The notes: generated by a model from the letters alone, not told the origin. A DNA stretch of 64,000 bases from Xenorhabdus bovienii (GCF_024721015.1 NZ_JANAIF010000007.1:1-64000), one strand, 5' to 3'; numbered from the stretch's first letter, positions 1 through 10,473 are shown. Program-made: numbers and translations.

Positions 1-68
1 TGGACCGGAGGTAAACAAGGTTCTATCACTATCCATGCGTCATCAGGAATGTCGTAGCGTGCCATCAT
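1..68 (-). CDS. IS5-type transposase, N-terminal fragment cut by the window edge
   Basis: The minus strand opens with two adjacent ATG codons (68 and 65) and reads MMARYDIPDDAWIVIEPCLPP before running off the window. A short ARYD-x-PDDAW-x-IEP-LPP opening is typical of the N-terminal region (DUF4096 type) of IS5-family transposases. A purine-rich stretch (gggaaaaag) sits just upstream as a ribosome binding site. Only 22 residues are visible, so intactness and exact IS group cannot be judged. The outer inverted repeat of the element should lie in the next ~100 bases but I could not define it. Confidence 0.6.
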   Translation of the reverse strand, partial: MMARYDIPDDAWIVIEPCLPPV

Positions 69-580
69 CTTTTTCCCGTATTGAAAACAAGTTAGATGAT
101 AATACTATCAATTTACATTAAGGGACACAGCCTAGTATTCATTCTGGGATAATAGGTAGATGTTAAAAATATGTAAACATCTCTGCTGTGAGCACCGCAT
201 TTTTTGATTTTCCCGTTGATGAGCCATCATATAGGATATTTTCAACTCAATATTGGTTTTTTCTACAAAAATAACTAAATTAATAATAAGTGTGCTGAAT
301 AAATTATTGCTAACTGTATATTAATAATGAATTATTTTGGTGTATTCCTCTGATAAGTTAATGTATAACTTTGATATGTGCCAGAGGTATCTATGTATAT
401 AGTGTTCCTGGTTTGGTATTTGGGAGAATTTCTGAATTCATTTCCTTATGATGCTGTCATAAACAACCAAATACTCTTATTTTGATTAGTAGATTATAGA
501 CTTTAAAATATAATTTGGTATAAAATCCGTCATCTTTTATAGTTTGTCTGCTTTTTTATATAATTCAAATAAGTGATATT
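69..580. other. AT-rich intergenic region beside the IS end
   Basis: No convincing reading frame is present in these 512 bases. The sequence is very AT-rich. A 7-bp inverted repeat AGATGTT/AACATCT occurs at 158-182 with an 11-nt loop and no clear function. The stretch probably includes the terminal repeat of the insertion sequence on the left and the promoter of the DUF805 gene on the right, but no clean -35/-10 pair stands out. Confidence 0.5.
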
Positions 581-934
581 ATGAACTGGTATCTTAATGT
601 TTTAAAGAATTACGCTAATTTCTCAGGGCGTGCACGTCGTAAAGAGTATTGGATGTTTACTCTGTTTAACTACATTGCCATTATAGTTCTTTGTGTTTTA
701 GGGTCTGCAATCAGTGAAACTTTAGGTGTTGGGTTATTGGGGATTTATGCAATAGTGATTTTTATTCCTTCACTTGCAGTGATGATCCGTCGTCTCCATG
801 ATACCAATCGCTCCGGTTGGTGGTTTTTACTGGCTTTTGTTCCGATTTTAAGCATCGCGTTATTGGTATTCTTCTGCTTGGAAGGATCTAAAGGAGATAA
901 CGATTTTGGAGCAGATCCTAAAGGAATGCTTTAA
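581..934 (+). CDS. DUF805 family small inner-membrane protein
   Basis: This 117-residue protein has the DUF805 layout (as in E. coli YhaH/YhaI): an N-terminal FSGRARRKEYW motif (about residues 15-25) and several hydrophobic membrane segments. A conserved RRLHDTNRSGWW loop (about 69-80) and a C-terminal G-D-N-x-FG-x-DPK tail follow. Length is normal for the family. The biochemical role of DUF805 proteins is not known to me. It is monocistronic: preceded by an AT-rich gap and followed by a strong terminator at 982-1018. Confidence 0.85.
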   Translation: MNWYLNVLKNYANFSGRARRKEYWMFTLFNYIAIIVLCVLGSAISETLGVGLLGIYAIVIFIPSLAVMIRRLHDTNRSGWWFLLAFVPILSIALLVFFCLEGSKGDNDFGADPKGML

Positions 935-981
935 TATCTAAAAGTGCATCACTAATTGAGAAGTTGGTTTTGCATACTCAT

Positions 982-1018
982 AAAACCGCCGATCAAAAAT
1001 TATGATCGGCGGTTTTTA
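982..1018 (+). terminator. Rho-independent terminator after the DUF805 gene
   Basis: A GC-rich stem (accgccgatca pairing with tgatcggcggt) closes a short AT loop and is followed by a T run. It lies 48 bases after the DUF805 stop and ends that transcript. Confidence 0.85.
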
Positions 1019-1210
1019 TCTTTATAAATAATCACTATCCTACAAATAGGATATATTATTGCTCTGAATATGAGTGATTGTTTATCTGCTTTTTCTCTAA
1101 GCCAAATAACTTGTCATGGCTAAAAACACTCATCTTGTCCCTTATCCTAATTGATGGATTGTTATATCGTTTACCACATTCACAAAGATATGAGATAAGG
1201 AGTTTTATTC

Positions 1211-1642
1211 ATGAGTAGTTTGCGCCTTGCCTATTATGATTTATCACCAGAGCTGTTACAGGGTTTCCGTACAATAAAGCAAGAGCTGGAAGAAAGTCCA
1301 TTGGGTCTAGCACTGATTGAATTGGTCTATTTGCGTATTTCCCAAATCAATGGCTGTGCTTTCTGTTTGAACAAACACAGTCAATCCTTGCGGGAAAATC
1401 AGGAAACTGAACGCCGTTTGTCTGAACTGGCAGGGTGGCGTGTCAGCGGTCAGTTTACCCTGCGTGAAAAGGTGGCTCTGGAATGGGCTGAATCCCTTAC
1501 TCATGTTGTTACAACACATGCGGATGACTATGCCTATTTACCGCTGAAAGACCATTTTACGGATAAAGAAATCACTGATCTGACCTTCGCGATTGCATTA
1601 ATGAATGGAATGAATCGCCTTGCAATCGGTATGCGTCAGTGA
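1211..1642 (+). CDS. AhpD-like carboxymuconolactone decarboxylase family protein
   Basis: The 143-residue protein belongs to the CMD/AhpD superfamily. The signature is the INGCAFCLNKHS segment at about residues 47-58, with a CxxC pair and a following histidine. In AhpD relatives this forms the redox-active disulfide and proton relay. The rest is the expected all-helical fold (R-L-SELAGWR, KVALEWAESLT). AAGGAG lies 7 bases before the ATG. Many such stand-alone proteins are annotated as alkylhydroperoxidases, but substrate cannot be inferred. It is convergent with the MocR regulator, with stop codons only a few bases apart and no terminator between. Confidence 0.8.
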   Translation: MSSLRLAYYDLSPELLQGFRTIKQELEESPLGLALIELVYLRISQINGCAFCLNKHSQSLRENQETERRLSELAGWRVSGQFTLREKVALEWAESLTHVVTTHADDYAYLPLKDHFTDKEITDLTFAIALMNGMNRLAIGMRQ

Positions 1643-1646
1643 TCGT

Positions 1647-3101
1647 TTAATTACTGGTTCTTGATGTAGTAGGCAGGCATTTTTGCAGTAATTGAGCATG
1701 TTTCAAAGCATTTTCGGGGGTGGTTTCATTGGCAAAACTAAACAGTAATCCCTTGCCACAATCTGAGCTCAATCTTCGTGCGGACAAGGCGGTAATGCTA
1801 AGCCCATGCTCTCTGGCGAGTTGAGCCAGTGCTACATCATCTTCATAATGCGCAAGTCTTGCCAGCAAATGCAGGCCACCTGCGGGAATATCGAACCTCA
1901 GGCGGCTATCAAAAACTTGATTCAAACTCTCAATGACTATCTGGCGTCGCTGTGCATAGGCAGTGCGCATTTTACGTAAATGACGGGCGAAATGACCTCC
2001 CTGCATGAAATCCGTGACGACGGCCTGCTGTAATAAAGGACAGCCATCTTGCCGAGTGTGGCATACAGCATTAAATCTTGTTAACAGATGGGGAGGAACG
2101 ACGAGATAGGCAAGCCGGAGTGTTGGCGTCAGAACTTTACTGAATGTGCCGATATACAAAACATTGTTAGATCCCAAACTGGCCAGTGCAGGGTGAGGGC
2201 GTCCATCATATTGATATTCACTGTCATAATCATCTTCGATGACAAAGGCATTATTCTGTTCTGCCCACGCTAAAAGCATCTGCCTTCGTGCCATTGACAG
2301 CGTAACGCCTAATGGGCTTTGATGTGCTGGTGTAACCAGAGCAAATCGTGCATTTGGGGCGAGTTCTTGAGCCCCCGAAATATTCATGCCCTCTTGATCG
2401 ACTGGCACAGGAATAATTTCAGCGCCTATTTGAGATAGAAAATGTTGACTGGGAGGAAAGCAGGGATCTTCGAGCCAAACTTGATCCCGTGGTTGTATCA
2501 GGGTGTGAGCAATTAGGTTAAGAGCGCCGCGATAGCCAGCGGTGATAAAAATCTGCTGTGGGGAGCAGCTCACCCCACGTGATAATTGAAGATAAGCCGC
2601 AAGGGCTTCTCGTAACGGCAAATAGCCCTCAGGTTGCGGGTAAGACATATATCGGCTTTGCAAACGCAGTTGTTTGACGGTGAGGGTGTTCCATAATTTG
2701 CGGGGAAAGAGATCCAACGCTGGTAGCCCTAGTTGATAAGGTGAGGGATGAATGGATGAAGCGGAATCGAATAAAGATATACTAGTCACATCGATAGACG
2801 ATGATATAAGTGTTTCAGGGGGCTGTAATACCCTGTCTGCAAGCCTTGGGGACACAATAGTACCGGCCTGCCCTCTGGCCTCTAGATAGCCTTCGTTCAG
2901 TAATAGCGCATAGGCAGATTCCACTGTACTGCGTGAAACTTGCAGTTCACTGGATAACGCACGAATAGACGGAACACGTTGTTCAGGTCGCAATATGCCC
3001 TGATTAATCGCTTGAATAAAACGCTGATATATTTGGCGGTATAAGGGCAAAGACACATGGTGTTGTAATAGTTTGTCAATTTGAAAAAGAGTTGTCTTCA
3101 T
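1647..3101 (-). CDS. MocR/PdxR-type GntR regulator with aminotransferase domain
   Basis: This 484-residue protein has an N-terminal GntR winged helix (residues ~10-75: PLYRQIYQRFIQAI, VPSIRALSSELQVSRSTVESAY). It is joined to a class I aminotransferase-like domain. GTFSKVLTPTLRLAY near residue 320 carries the PLP-binding lysine, and EDDYDSEYQYDGRP is the usual MocR motif. Such regulators bind DNA and sense PLP or an amine/amino-acid ligand. The start chosen, ATG at 3101, overlaps the stop of the upstream MFS gene in ATGA, giving translational coupling. A longer start at 3134 would add 11 residues. The coupling suggests it controls the exporter gene, but its target and ligand are unknown. Confidence 0.85.
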   Translation of the reverse strand: MKTTLFQIDKLLQHHVSLPLYRQIYQRFIQAINQGILRPEQRVPSIRALSSELQVSRSTVESAYALLLNEGYLEARGQAGTIVSPRLADRVLQPPETLISSSIDVTSISLFDSASSIHPSPYQLGLPALDLFPRKLWNTLTVKQLRLQSRYMSYPQPEGYLPLREALAAYLQLSRGVSCSPQQIFITAGYRGALNLIAHTLIQPRDQVWLEDPCFPPSQHFLSQIGAEIIPVPVDQEGMNISGAQELAPNARFALVTPAHQSPLGVTLSMARRQMLLAWAEQNNAFVIEDDYDSEYQYDGRPHPALASLGSNNVLYIGTFSKVLTPTLRLAYLVVPPHLLTRFNAVCHTRQDGCPLLQQAVVTDFMQGGHFARHLRKMRTAYAQRRQIVIESLNQVFDSRLRFDIPAGGLHLLARLAHYEDDVALAQLAREHGLSITALSARRLSSDCGKGLLFSFANETTPENALKHAQLLQKCLPTTSRTSN

Positions 3102-4303
3102 TTCGCTCTCCCACGCATAACCAGATAAATCCATAAACCACCGAATACCATTGCTGCCATGAGCAGCGGTGTTTGTTTAGCAAGGTTGGATCCCAGCAGA
3201 GTACCAAAACAGACGTACCCAACAGGCACGGCAAGAAAGCGCGTAGAAGAAAACAGCGTCATTACCCGGCTAAACAGATTCTCTGGCACTTGGCGCTGGA
3301 GCAGAGTGATTTCAACTGGAGCAGAAAAACCAATGCAGCAACCGATAGCAAATAGCTGGGCAAAAAGAATATATTGCCCATTGAACAGATTGAGAGAGAC
3401 CAGAGACAATACCAGCAGGCTATAGCCAGAGAGAATGATTTGGTTGCTGGAAAAATGCTTACCATAAATACCATACAACAAGGAAGAGAGCGTTGTGCCT
3501 AAGCCAAAGCAGGTCATGGAAACACCAAGGCTGACGACGGAATTAAACTCGACCTTATTCACATAAGGTAAATAAACGATCAGGAATGGAGCGATGACAA
3601 AATTGACCACCGAACTCAGGATAAGAATAGAAAACAGTTCCTTTTCTGACTTAACGTATTTGAGTGCTTCAAGGAAATAGTGGTGTGGCAGGGAAGGAAC
3701 CTCAGTAACTTCATTGATATTGGTGACAAAATGTTTCTTCAGAATAATCAGCCCCAGCGCAACCACTAAAAAACTAACCGCATCGAAGTATAGGGCGTTG
3801 ATTGTACCGAACAGGGCAATAATCAATGAACCCAATACAGGCCCAGTAAGGTCACAAATATTTTCAATGGTACTGTTGATTCCATTGATCAACTCATGTT
3901 CACTTTTATTCTGTTTAATCTCTTTCGCCAGCATTACGTCTTTTGCTAAACGTCCCGGAGAATCCAAAATTGTCGAGAATATCAGCAAAGTGGCCAACAG
4001 GTAAAAGTGCATGATATCCATTGTATAAAATACGGGGATCAGTAAGACGCTCAGGAAGTTCACCAAATCAGATAAGACTGAAATATGGAAGGCTCCGTAT
4101 TTATCTACCAGTTGTGCGCTAAAGAAAATGGATAATATCAACGGCACTATTTTGGCAGACATCACGGCTGCGACCAGCAGTGGACTGCCTGATATTTCTA
4201 GAATCAGCCACGGAATGGCAATGTCTGTAATGGCGTTTCCCAAGATCGAAACGCCATTTAAAGCCAGTAATCCACTTATCTGAAAAGGTATACGCCTCAT
4301 CAT
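3098..4303 (-). CDS. MFS transporter (EntS/MFS_3-like), 12 membrane segments
   Basis: The 401-residue protein has about twelve hydrophobic segments and an MFS layout. The first helix pair (GLLALNGVSILGNAITDIAIPWLILEISGSP) and the loop QLVDKYG after helix 2 resemble the MFS_3 group, which includes EntS-like siderophore and macrolide exporters. It starts 12 bases after the mscM stop in the same direction, so it could be read through from the rsgA-psd-mscM transcript. Its stop overlaps the start of the MocR gene. Substrate cannot be determined from sequence. Confidence 0.8.
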   Translation of the reverse strand: MMRRIPFQISGLLALNGVSILGNAITDIAIPWLILEISGSPLLVAAVMSAKIVPLILSIFFSAQLVDKYGAFHISVLSDLVNFLSVLLIPVFYTMDIMHFYLLATLLIFSTILDSPGRLAKDVMLAKEIKQNKSEHELINGINSTIENICDLTGPVLGSLIIALFGTINALYFDAVSFLVVALGLIILKKHFVTNINEVTEVPSLPHHYFLEALKYVKSEKELFSILILSSVVNFVIAPFLIVYLPYVNKVEFNSVVSLGVSMTCFGLGTTLSSLLYGIYGKHFSSNQIILSGYSLLVLSLVSLNLFNGQYILFAQLFAIGCCIGFSAPVEITLLQRQVPENLFSRVMTLFSSTRFLAVPVGYVCFGTLLGSNLAKQTPLLMAAMVFGGLWIYLVMRGRAK

Positions 4304-4315
4304 CTCGAATTGAGC

Positions 4316-7300
4316 TTATAGTTCTCCCGGTTTACGCGGTGGATTGCGGCCCGAAATATTGGTTGTGGCACTGCGGATTTCTTGTCCGAAGATATCAACA
4401 CGTGCCTGAAATGGCGGGAATGGTAGGGTAATGCCGTGTTTGTGGAACTCCTGCAAAATATATTGATGCACTTCATGGCGGGCGGGCATACGATGCCCCA
4501 TCTCCGCTGCGTAAGCGCGCAGTTCGTAAATTTGAATACCGTTTTGTAAATCAACTAGATACACTTCTGGCATCGGGTTATCAATAATTAATGGTGACCG
4601 TCTGGATGCGGTCATTAATATGTCAGTCGCTTCTGCGGAATCAGTTTCAGCCGGCACCGGGATCGTTAAGACGATACGGGTGATCGTGTCAGACAGTGAC
4701 CAGTTGATGAATTGCTCGGTAATAAATGCCTTGTTGGGAACAATAATTTCTTTTCTGTCCCAGTCTGACAGCGTTGTTGCCCGCGTATTGATCTTCGTGA
4801 TGCTGCCAGTCAAATTACGGATAGTGACGGTATCGCCAATCCGGATGGGTTTTTCGAACAAAATAATCAGGCCAGAGATAATATTGGCAAAAATTTCCTG
4901 TAACCCAAAACCCAGACCCACACCCATTGCAGCAATCAGCCATTGAATCTTCGACCATTCAATGCCAACCAGCGAGAAACCCACAATCCCACCAATCAAC
5001 GTAAGGCCATATTTGGTTAGTGTCGTGATGGCGTAACCTGTGCCCGGTGTCAGTTCCAGATGCTGCAACAGGGCAAGTTCCAGCAGCGCGGGTAGGTTGC
5101 GGACAAGCTGCGTGGTGATGACGATAACTAAGATCGCAATCAGAACTGACCCCATGGTAATTGGCTGGATGGTATTGACCCCGTTGACCGTCGTGCTGAC
5201 GTCCCACAACCGGATATTCTCCAGGAAAGAGAAGGCAGAATGTAATTCTGACCACAGCAGAATCAGTGAAACCAACGCAATCATCGTCAGGATCGAGCGT
5301 ACCAGCCCCAAAGACTGGGCGCTGATTGCATCCAGATCGATCACCGGTTCTTCAACTTCAATGGAGCCTTCCACGCTGCTATTAGTATTGGCCGTCTCTT
5401 CTTCGCTTTTAGCGCGTTGAGCCAGGATCTCTGCTCGGCGTTGTTTTGCTCGCTCAAAGGCGAGTTTTCGCCGCTGGATCAGCATCCAACGGCGAATAAT
5501 ATGGTAGATAACCAGCAGGGAGAACCAGATGGCGACAGAAGTTTCTAAACGTCCCAGCAGCGCCTGTGAAGTTTGCAGATAGCCGAGTATAGACGCAAGA
5601 GCGGCCAAGATCGGGGCAGAGAGCAGTATCCACCACAGAACAGAATTGATGATATTTTCGCCTGAACCGTGTTTGTCCATGTACAGTGGTACTCCGGCGC
5701 GTTTTAAGCTGCTGGTCACCAGGCTCAGGGAAACGCACAGCATCAGGAAGCACAGCCTGCCGAGTGTCGCGGCAAATTCGCGATCACTGTAATTATTGAA
5801 CGTGATCAACGCCATCATGAGAGGCACAACCAAGAAAATAGACAGACGATAAAACCGCATTGCCCGTTTTATGCGTTCTTCAGGCCAGCGGAAGTGGGAG
5901 ATGAACAGACCATTCGGATTGGCAAATGACGCACTGAGCATGAAAACCCACAGGACTGGCGTTGTCTCACTGACACCGAGCCCAATCGCGGTGGCCATCG
6001 GGTACTGCCATGCATTTTGCAGCCCATAACCAATGGCTGACCAAAGTATCGGCAGGGGCAATGCAGCGACAATAGACCAGAAAACGGTACGCAGGGTAAG
6101 CGAGAAATGATCTTGTGTGACTTTGCCAATGCGGTTGCTGGAGCGCTCAAGGAACGCATGATATTGACGATGTGAGCTGATACTGAAAATCACCAGCAAT
6201 AGCGTACCCAGTAAATAGAGCAGGGTATCTTTCGTGGTCAGCATAACGTGAATTGCGACCCCTAGCTGAGATAACGTATCCAGAGAGAGCAGCCGTGTCA
6301 GATCCTGAACGACAAGCAACGGATAGTCTAGTGAAATAGGATTGACATCCGTGACCCAGAACAGGTATCGATGGGTAGCATCCTTTATCTCTTTTAAAGC
6401 ATCATTTAACTGGTTGGTTGCGACTTTGAGTTTTGTGAGTTCCAATATTTCATTGTCATAACCTGAGAGCAGGGAGTTCAATAACTCTTTTCTGGTACGG
6501 ATAAGAGATTCATAGACCTGCTTTTGCCCTGATGTCAGGTTTTGAGGCGAAGGCAATGCTTGATCATTTTCCTGCTGGGAGCGCTCCTGCATTTCCTCAT
6601 ATTTCAGTCTTTCGACCCGCAATTCCACAATATTTCGGTCAAGTTGCTGGGATTTCGGCACATCAGGGATGCGGGTTAATTGAGTTCTTAATGCTTCACC
6701 GAGTGCGGTTGAATCACTCAGCCATTCCGCTTGTTCACGGATGGTATTGAGTGTTCGGCGTACTTGTAGAATATCGTTAGCAGCTTTGCGTTGCTGTGAG
6801 CCAATGGCCTCCATGCGTTGGGTTTGTTGACTGAGCAGTTGTGACAGCTGGCGGTTTTGATGGAGCTCATCCAGCAAAAACTGTGGTAGTTTTCCACCCG
6901 CCTGTTCCGCCAGCATTTCAGTATGTTCGAGGGCCGATTCTGCTTTCTGCTGGCGTTGAATGTTTAATTGGTTGCGTAATTGCTGGAGTTTGAGATCCAG
7001 ACGTTGATAACGTTTTTTAAATAAATCTGCCCGCATGCGGGCGATTTCCTGCCGATTATTAGCAGAAAGTTGTGACATCTCCAGTTCATTGGTGACCGCT
7101 TTGCGGGCACTGACTTCGGCCTGAACAAGTTTCAATTGGGCTTCGGTCAGGGGTGTCGGAGGCGTACCCAAGGATTGGAGGCGGGAAGTTGCCTCAGCCA
7201 GCAGTCGTCTCGCTTCAACCTGCTGTTGGGGCAGCAGGTTCATTGAATCACTGATTTCCCGGATCTTATCCTGTTCCTGTTGTAGTTGGCGCTCTTGCTC

Positions 7301-7660
7301 CAACAACTGGCTACTGGTCTGGAGAGTCTGCTGCTCTAACTCACCGATAGACTGATTGGCCGGAATTGAGGGGACAATATCACTTTCAGTAAGAGTTTTT
7401 TGACGCAATTCTTTGATGATCTTGGGAAAATCATCAATAGTCTGTTGGTATGTCTGGCTGCGTTCATTGGTGGACTTAGCATCGTTAAGCCAGTTTATTG
7501 CCCCTTGAAGTGCCTGTGCGATTTCAGCATCCTGTGGATTTTTACTGCCTCCAACCTGTTTTAGCTCTTGTTTCAGTTGGGTTTCATCCAACTGTGCTAT
7601 CGAAGCGAAAGCCGGATTCGCAAGAAACAGGCTGAAAAGTAAACTGATAATCAGGCGCAC
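4316..7660 (-). CDS. mscM: Miniconductance mechanosensitive channel MscM (YjeP)
   Basis: This 1114-residue inner-membrane channel of the large MscS class releases solutes upon hypo-osmotic shock. Residues 1-19 form a signal peptide ending NPAFA. Residues ~20-460 form a long glutamine-rich coiled-coil periplasmic domain. About eleven membrane segments follow, and then the MscS core: pore helix GVGLGFGLQEIFANIISGLIILFEKPIRIGD near residue 900 and a cytoplasmic beta domain (GSITKINTRATTLSDWD). Length matches E. coli YjeP (about 1107). It is the last gene of the rsgA-psd-mscM set and is followed by the accessory MFS gene. Confidence 0.95.
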   Translation of the reverse strand: MRLIISLLFSLFLANPAFASIAQLDETQLKQELKQVGGSKNPQDAEIAQALQGAINWLNDAKSTNERSQTYQQTIDDFPKIIKELRQKTLTESDIVPSIPANQSIGELEQQTLQTSSQLLEQERQLQQEQDKIREISDSMNLLPQQQVEARRLLAEATSRLQSLGTPPTPLTEAQLKLVQAEVSARKAVTNELEMSQLSANNRQEIARMRADLFKKRYQRLDLKLQQLRNQLNIQRQQKAESALEHTEMLAEQAGGKLPQFLLDELHQNRQLSQLLSQQTQRMEAIGSQQRKAANDILQVRRTLNTIREQAEWLSDSTALGEALRTQLTRIPDVPKSQQLDRNIVELRVERLKYEEMQERSQQENDQALPSPQNLTSGQKQVYESLIRTRKELLNSLLSGYDNEILELTKLKVATNQLNDALKEIKDATHRYLFWVTDVNPISLDYPLLVVQDLTRLLSLDTLSQLGVAIHVMLTTKDTLLYLLGTLLLVIFSISSHRQYHAFLERSSNRIGKVTQDHFSLTLRTVFWSIVAALPLPILWSAIGYGLQNAWQYPMATAIGLGVSETTPVLWVFMLSASFANPNGLFISHFRWPEERIKRAMRFYRLSIFLVVPLMMALITFNNYSDREFAATLGRLCFLMLCVSLSLVTSSLKRAGVPLYMDKHGSGENIINSVLWWILLSAPILAALASILGYLQTSQALLGRLETSVAIWFSLLVIYHIIRRWMLIQRRKLAFERAKQRRAEILAQRAKSEEETANTNSSVEGSIEVEEPVIDLDAISAQSLGLVRSILTMIALVSLILLWSELHSAFSFLENIRLWDVSTTVNGVNTIQPITMGSVLIAILVIVITTQLVRNLPALLELALLQHLELTPGTGYAITTLTKYGLTLIGGIVGFSLVGIEWSKIQWLIAAMGVGLGFGLQEIFANIISGLIILFEKPIRIGDTVTIRNLTGSITKINTRATTLSDWDRKEIIVPNKAFITEQFINWSLSDTITRIVLTIPVPAETDSAEATDILMTASRRSPLIIDNPMPEVYLVDLQNGIQIYELRAYAAEMGHRMPARHEVHQYILQEFHKHGITLPFPPFQARVDIFGQEIRSATTNISGRNPPRKPGEL

Positions 7661-7686
7661 AATAAGGGGCTCCTTGGTGGTGAAAA

Positions 7687-8613
7687 TTAGCTGATGATAT
7701 CTTTGTTCATAGATTCATCATCTGCATTTGCTGCCTGCTCTTCATTTGCTGTGACAGCCTGCGCCAACAGGTCACCCATCAGGGTTTGTGAGCCGCTGTA
7801 TAAATTATTGGCAAATTGAATCTGATTGGGCGCAAACAGGTTAATCACCGTTGAACCCAGTTTGAAACGCCCCATTTCTTCTCCTTTCTTGAGAGAAATC
7901 GCGCCTTCCTGACCTGCTGCTGGATAAGCCCAACGCTTGATGATGCCTTCACGCGGTGGTGTGACACAGCCGCTCCAGACGGTTTCGATACTGCCGACAA
8001 TAGTTGCACCAACCAGAATCTGTACCATTGGACCGAAAGCTGTATCAAACAGGCAGATGACCCGCTCATTACGTGCAAACAGATTAGGGACATTTGCTGC
8101 GGTTAATGGATTGACTGAGAACAGCTCGCCTGGAACATAGATCATCTCTTTCAGTACGCCGTCACACGGCATATGGACACGGTGATAATCTTTGGGTGAT
8201 AAGTAAGTTGTGACGAAATGGCCATTGCGGAATTGTTCAGCAAGTTGATGCTGGCCGGCCAGCAGAGCTTCTACGGTATAGTAGTGACCTTTGGCCTGAA
8301 TAATTTGATCGTCACGGATCATCCCGAGCTGGCTGATGGTTCCGTCTGCTGGCAGCGCCAACTGGTGAGCTTCATTGACGATGGGACGAATGCCTTCTTT
8401 TAATGGGCGGACAAAAAATTCATTGAATGTTGAGTAAGCTGTGAATGAAGAATTTTTGGCTTCATTCATATCTACCTTATAGACTTTGGCGAAAGATTGA
8501 ATTGCAAGCTGTGTCAACCAGCCCGCCTTTTTATTGGCGAACCAGCCTGCCAAATTAGTAATACATTGTTTTGGCAGTAAATATTGCAATTTAATTTTAA
8601 TATTATCCAGCAC
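7687..8613 (-). CDS. psd: Phosphatidylserine decarboxylase proenzyme
   Basis: Psd converts phosphatidylserine to phosphatidylethanolamine at the inner membrane. The self-cleavage motif [11 protein letters not shown] is present, and Ser near residue 253 becomes the pyruvoyl group of the alpha chain. [14 protein letters not shown] and [12 protein letters not shown] are family hallmarks. I place the start at a GTG (8613), which gives 308 residues and an N terminus aligning with E. coli (MLNSFKLSLQYILP versus (V)[13 protein letters not shown]). GAGG lies 5 bases upstream. An in-frame ATG 60 bases further up would add a non-homologous 20-residue tail. It lies between rsgA and mscM as in E. coli. 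Confidence 0.93.
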   Translation of the reverse strand: MLDNIKIKLQYLLPKQCITNLAGWFANKKAGWLTQLAIQSFAKVYKVDMNEAKNSSFTAYSTFNEFFVRPLKEGIRPIVNEAHQLALPADGTISQLGMIRDDQIIQAKGHYYTVEALLAGQHQLAEQFRNGHFVTTYLSPKDYHRVHMPCDGVLKEMIYVPGELFSVNPLTAANVPNLFARNERVICLFDTAFGPMVQILVGATIVGSIETVWSGCVTPPREGIIKRWAYPAAGQEGAISLKKGEEMGRFKLGSTVINLFAPNQIQFANNLYSGSQTLMGDLLAQAVTANEEQAANADDESMNKDIIS

Positions 8614-8712
8614 ATCAACCTCTTGGATTTTTGATAGGCAAATTGGGCAAAAGTCTACTATTGTACCCGCCATTATGTTGAATGTCAGGGTAACGTATCG
8701 TTAATTATTGTC

Positions 8713-9780
8713 TTATTTTTGGACATCCGTGAAATTTCTTCGTGGTTTAACCTGCGCCATGCTTTCTAGAATTCGATGGTAATTTTCGAAACGCTCTTCT
8801 GCAATTGCTCCTTGCTCCAGTGCTGCATTCAAGGCACATCCGGGATCAGCCTGATGTTTGCAATCACGGAATTTGCATTCGCCAATGTATTCACGGAATT
8901 CAATGAAACCTTGTGTTACCTGTTCTGGCGTTAAATGCCATAATCCAAATTCACGGACGCCAGGGGAGTCGATCACATCGCCTCCCTGTGGGAAGTGATA
9001 CAGGCGTGCGGTTGTGGTTGTATGTTGACCCAGGCCGGAGTTATCCGATACTTCATTGACCAGAATATCTTTTTCATCGTCTGGCAGCAGGGTATTCAGC
9101 AAGCTGGATTTTCCAACCCCAGATTGCCCCGCAAAGATGCTGATTTTATCCACCAGCTGGGAAACTAGCTCGGATACGCCTTCTCCGGTATGGCTGGAAA
9201 CTTCCAGTACGCGATAGCCAATGTGGCGGTAAATGTCCATGACACTGTTGACCCATGCACGACTTTCGGCATCCAACAGATCGATTTTATTGAGCACGAT
9301 CAGAGGCTCAATATTAAGTGTTTCACACGCAACCAGATAACGATCGATAATATTCAGCGAAAGTTCAGGCAAGATAGCGGAAACAATCATGATTTGGTTG
9401 ATATTGGCTGCAATGGGTTTAATGCCATCGTAGTAATCAGGGCGAGTAAGGACGGAGGTGCGTTCATGCACAGCTTCCACGATCCCATTGACCTTGACAT
9501 CAGTTTGGAGCTGTAATGTGGGTCGCCATACGACGCGATCACCCGTGACCAGTGAGCGAATTGTCCTGCGAATATTGCAGCGCTGTATGGAAGCATCTGC
9601 GGCTTCAATATCTGCATGCTGCCCGAATCGGCTGATAACCAGCCCTTCCTGTGGCTCACCAAACAGGCTGTCATCCATTTCTGGTTTATTGGCAGCCCTG
9701 TCGAGCGGCTGCTTCAGCCTGCGCTGGTGATTGGCCTGAACACGGCGTTGCTGCCCTTTGGAGAGTTTATTCTTAGCCAC
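8713..9780 (-). CDS. rsgA: Ribosome small-subunit GTPase RsgA
   Basis: RsgA is the circularly permuted GTPase that proofreads late maturation of the 30S subunit. The 355-residue protein has a basic N terminus ([20 protein letters not shown]) and an OB-fold. G motifs come in permuted order: NKIDLL (G4), [12 protein letters not shown] (G1), then DSPGVREF (G3). The C-terminal zinc knuckle is C-x4-C-x-H-x5-C ([14 protein letters not shown]). It is the first gene of the minus-strand rsgA-psd-mscM group and diverges from orn, with a 110-bp shared promoter region. Confidence 0.96.
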   Translation of the reverse strand: MAKNKLSKGQQRRVQANHQRRLKQPLDRAANKPEMDDSLFGEPQEGLVISRFGQHADIEAADASIQRCNIRRTIRSLVTGDRVVWRPTLQLQTDVKVNGIVEAVHERTSVLTRPDYYDGIKPIAANINQIMIVSAILPELSLNIIDRYLVACETLNIEPLIVLNKIDLLDAESRAWVNSVMDIYRHIGYRVLEVSSHTGEGVSELVSQLVDKISIFAGQSGVGKSSLLNTLLPDDEKDILVNEVSDNSGLGQHTTTTARLYHFPQGGDVIDSPGVREFGLWHLTPEQVTQGFIEFREYIGECKFRDCKHQADPGCALNAALEQGAIAEERFENYHRILESMAQVKPRRNFTDVQK

Positions 9781-9890
9781 CGAACCTCACTTATTTCATC
9801 TATTTTGCTGATTATCGCTGTGAGTGATCAAAAACGTTATGATACACCACTGATACAGACTATCTGTTTTGAAGGAAACTAGGATATATC

Positions 9891-10436
9891 ATGTCAAAAA
9901 ATGAGAACAATCTTATCTGGATAGATTTAGAGATGACCGGTTTGGATCCAGAGCGCGATCGCATAATCGAAATCGCGACTATTGTCACCGATTCGGAACT
10001 GAACATCCTTGCGGAAGGGCCAGTTATTGCGGTGTATCAGCCTGATGAACAACTGGCATTGATGGATGACTGGAACGTGCGAACGCATACTGCAAGTGGG
10101 CTGGTTGAGCGTGTGAAACAAAGTCAGTTTGGTGATGTGGAAGCAGAAAAAGCGACGATTGCTTTTCTGGAGCAGTGGGTTCCTGCGGGAAAATCTCCTA
10201 TTTGCGGGAACAGTGTGGGTCAAGATCGCCGTTTTCTGTTCCGTTATATGCCAGAGTTGGAGAAATATTTTCATTACCGCTATCTGGATGTCAGTACGCT
10301 TAAAGAATTGGCTCGCCGCTGGAAGCCTGAAATGTTGTCGGGGTTCAGCAAAAAAAATACTCATCAGGCATTGGACGATATTCGGGAATCAATTGCTGAG
10401 TTGGTGTACTACCGCGAGCACTTTATCCAGAAATAA
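9891..10436 (+). CDS. orn: Oligoribonuclease
   Basis: Orn is the DEDDh 3'-5' exonuclease that degrades 2-5 nt RNAs and pGpG to mononucleotides. The 181 residues contain ExoI ([12 protein letters not shown], residues ~11-22), ExoII ([16 protein letters not shown]) and ExoIII ([11 protein letters not shown]). Length equals the E. coli enzyme. AAGGAAAC precedes the ATG. The neighbours rsgA (divergent) and tRNA-Gly (downstream) match the enterobacterial order. Confidence 0.97.
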   Translation: MSKNENNLIWIDLEMTGLDPERDRIIEIATIVTDSELNILAEGPVIAVYQPDEQLALMDDWNVRTHTASGLVERVKQSQFGDVEAEKATIAFLEQWVPAGKSPICGNSVGQDRRFLFRYMPELEKYFHYRYLDVSTLKELARRWKPEMLSGFSKKNTHQALDDIRESIAELVYYREHFIQK

Positions 10437-10473
10437 AAAAGTGTGTTTGGTGTAAGGGGTGTACGATAATTAA

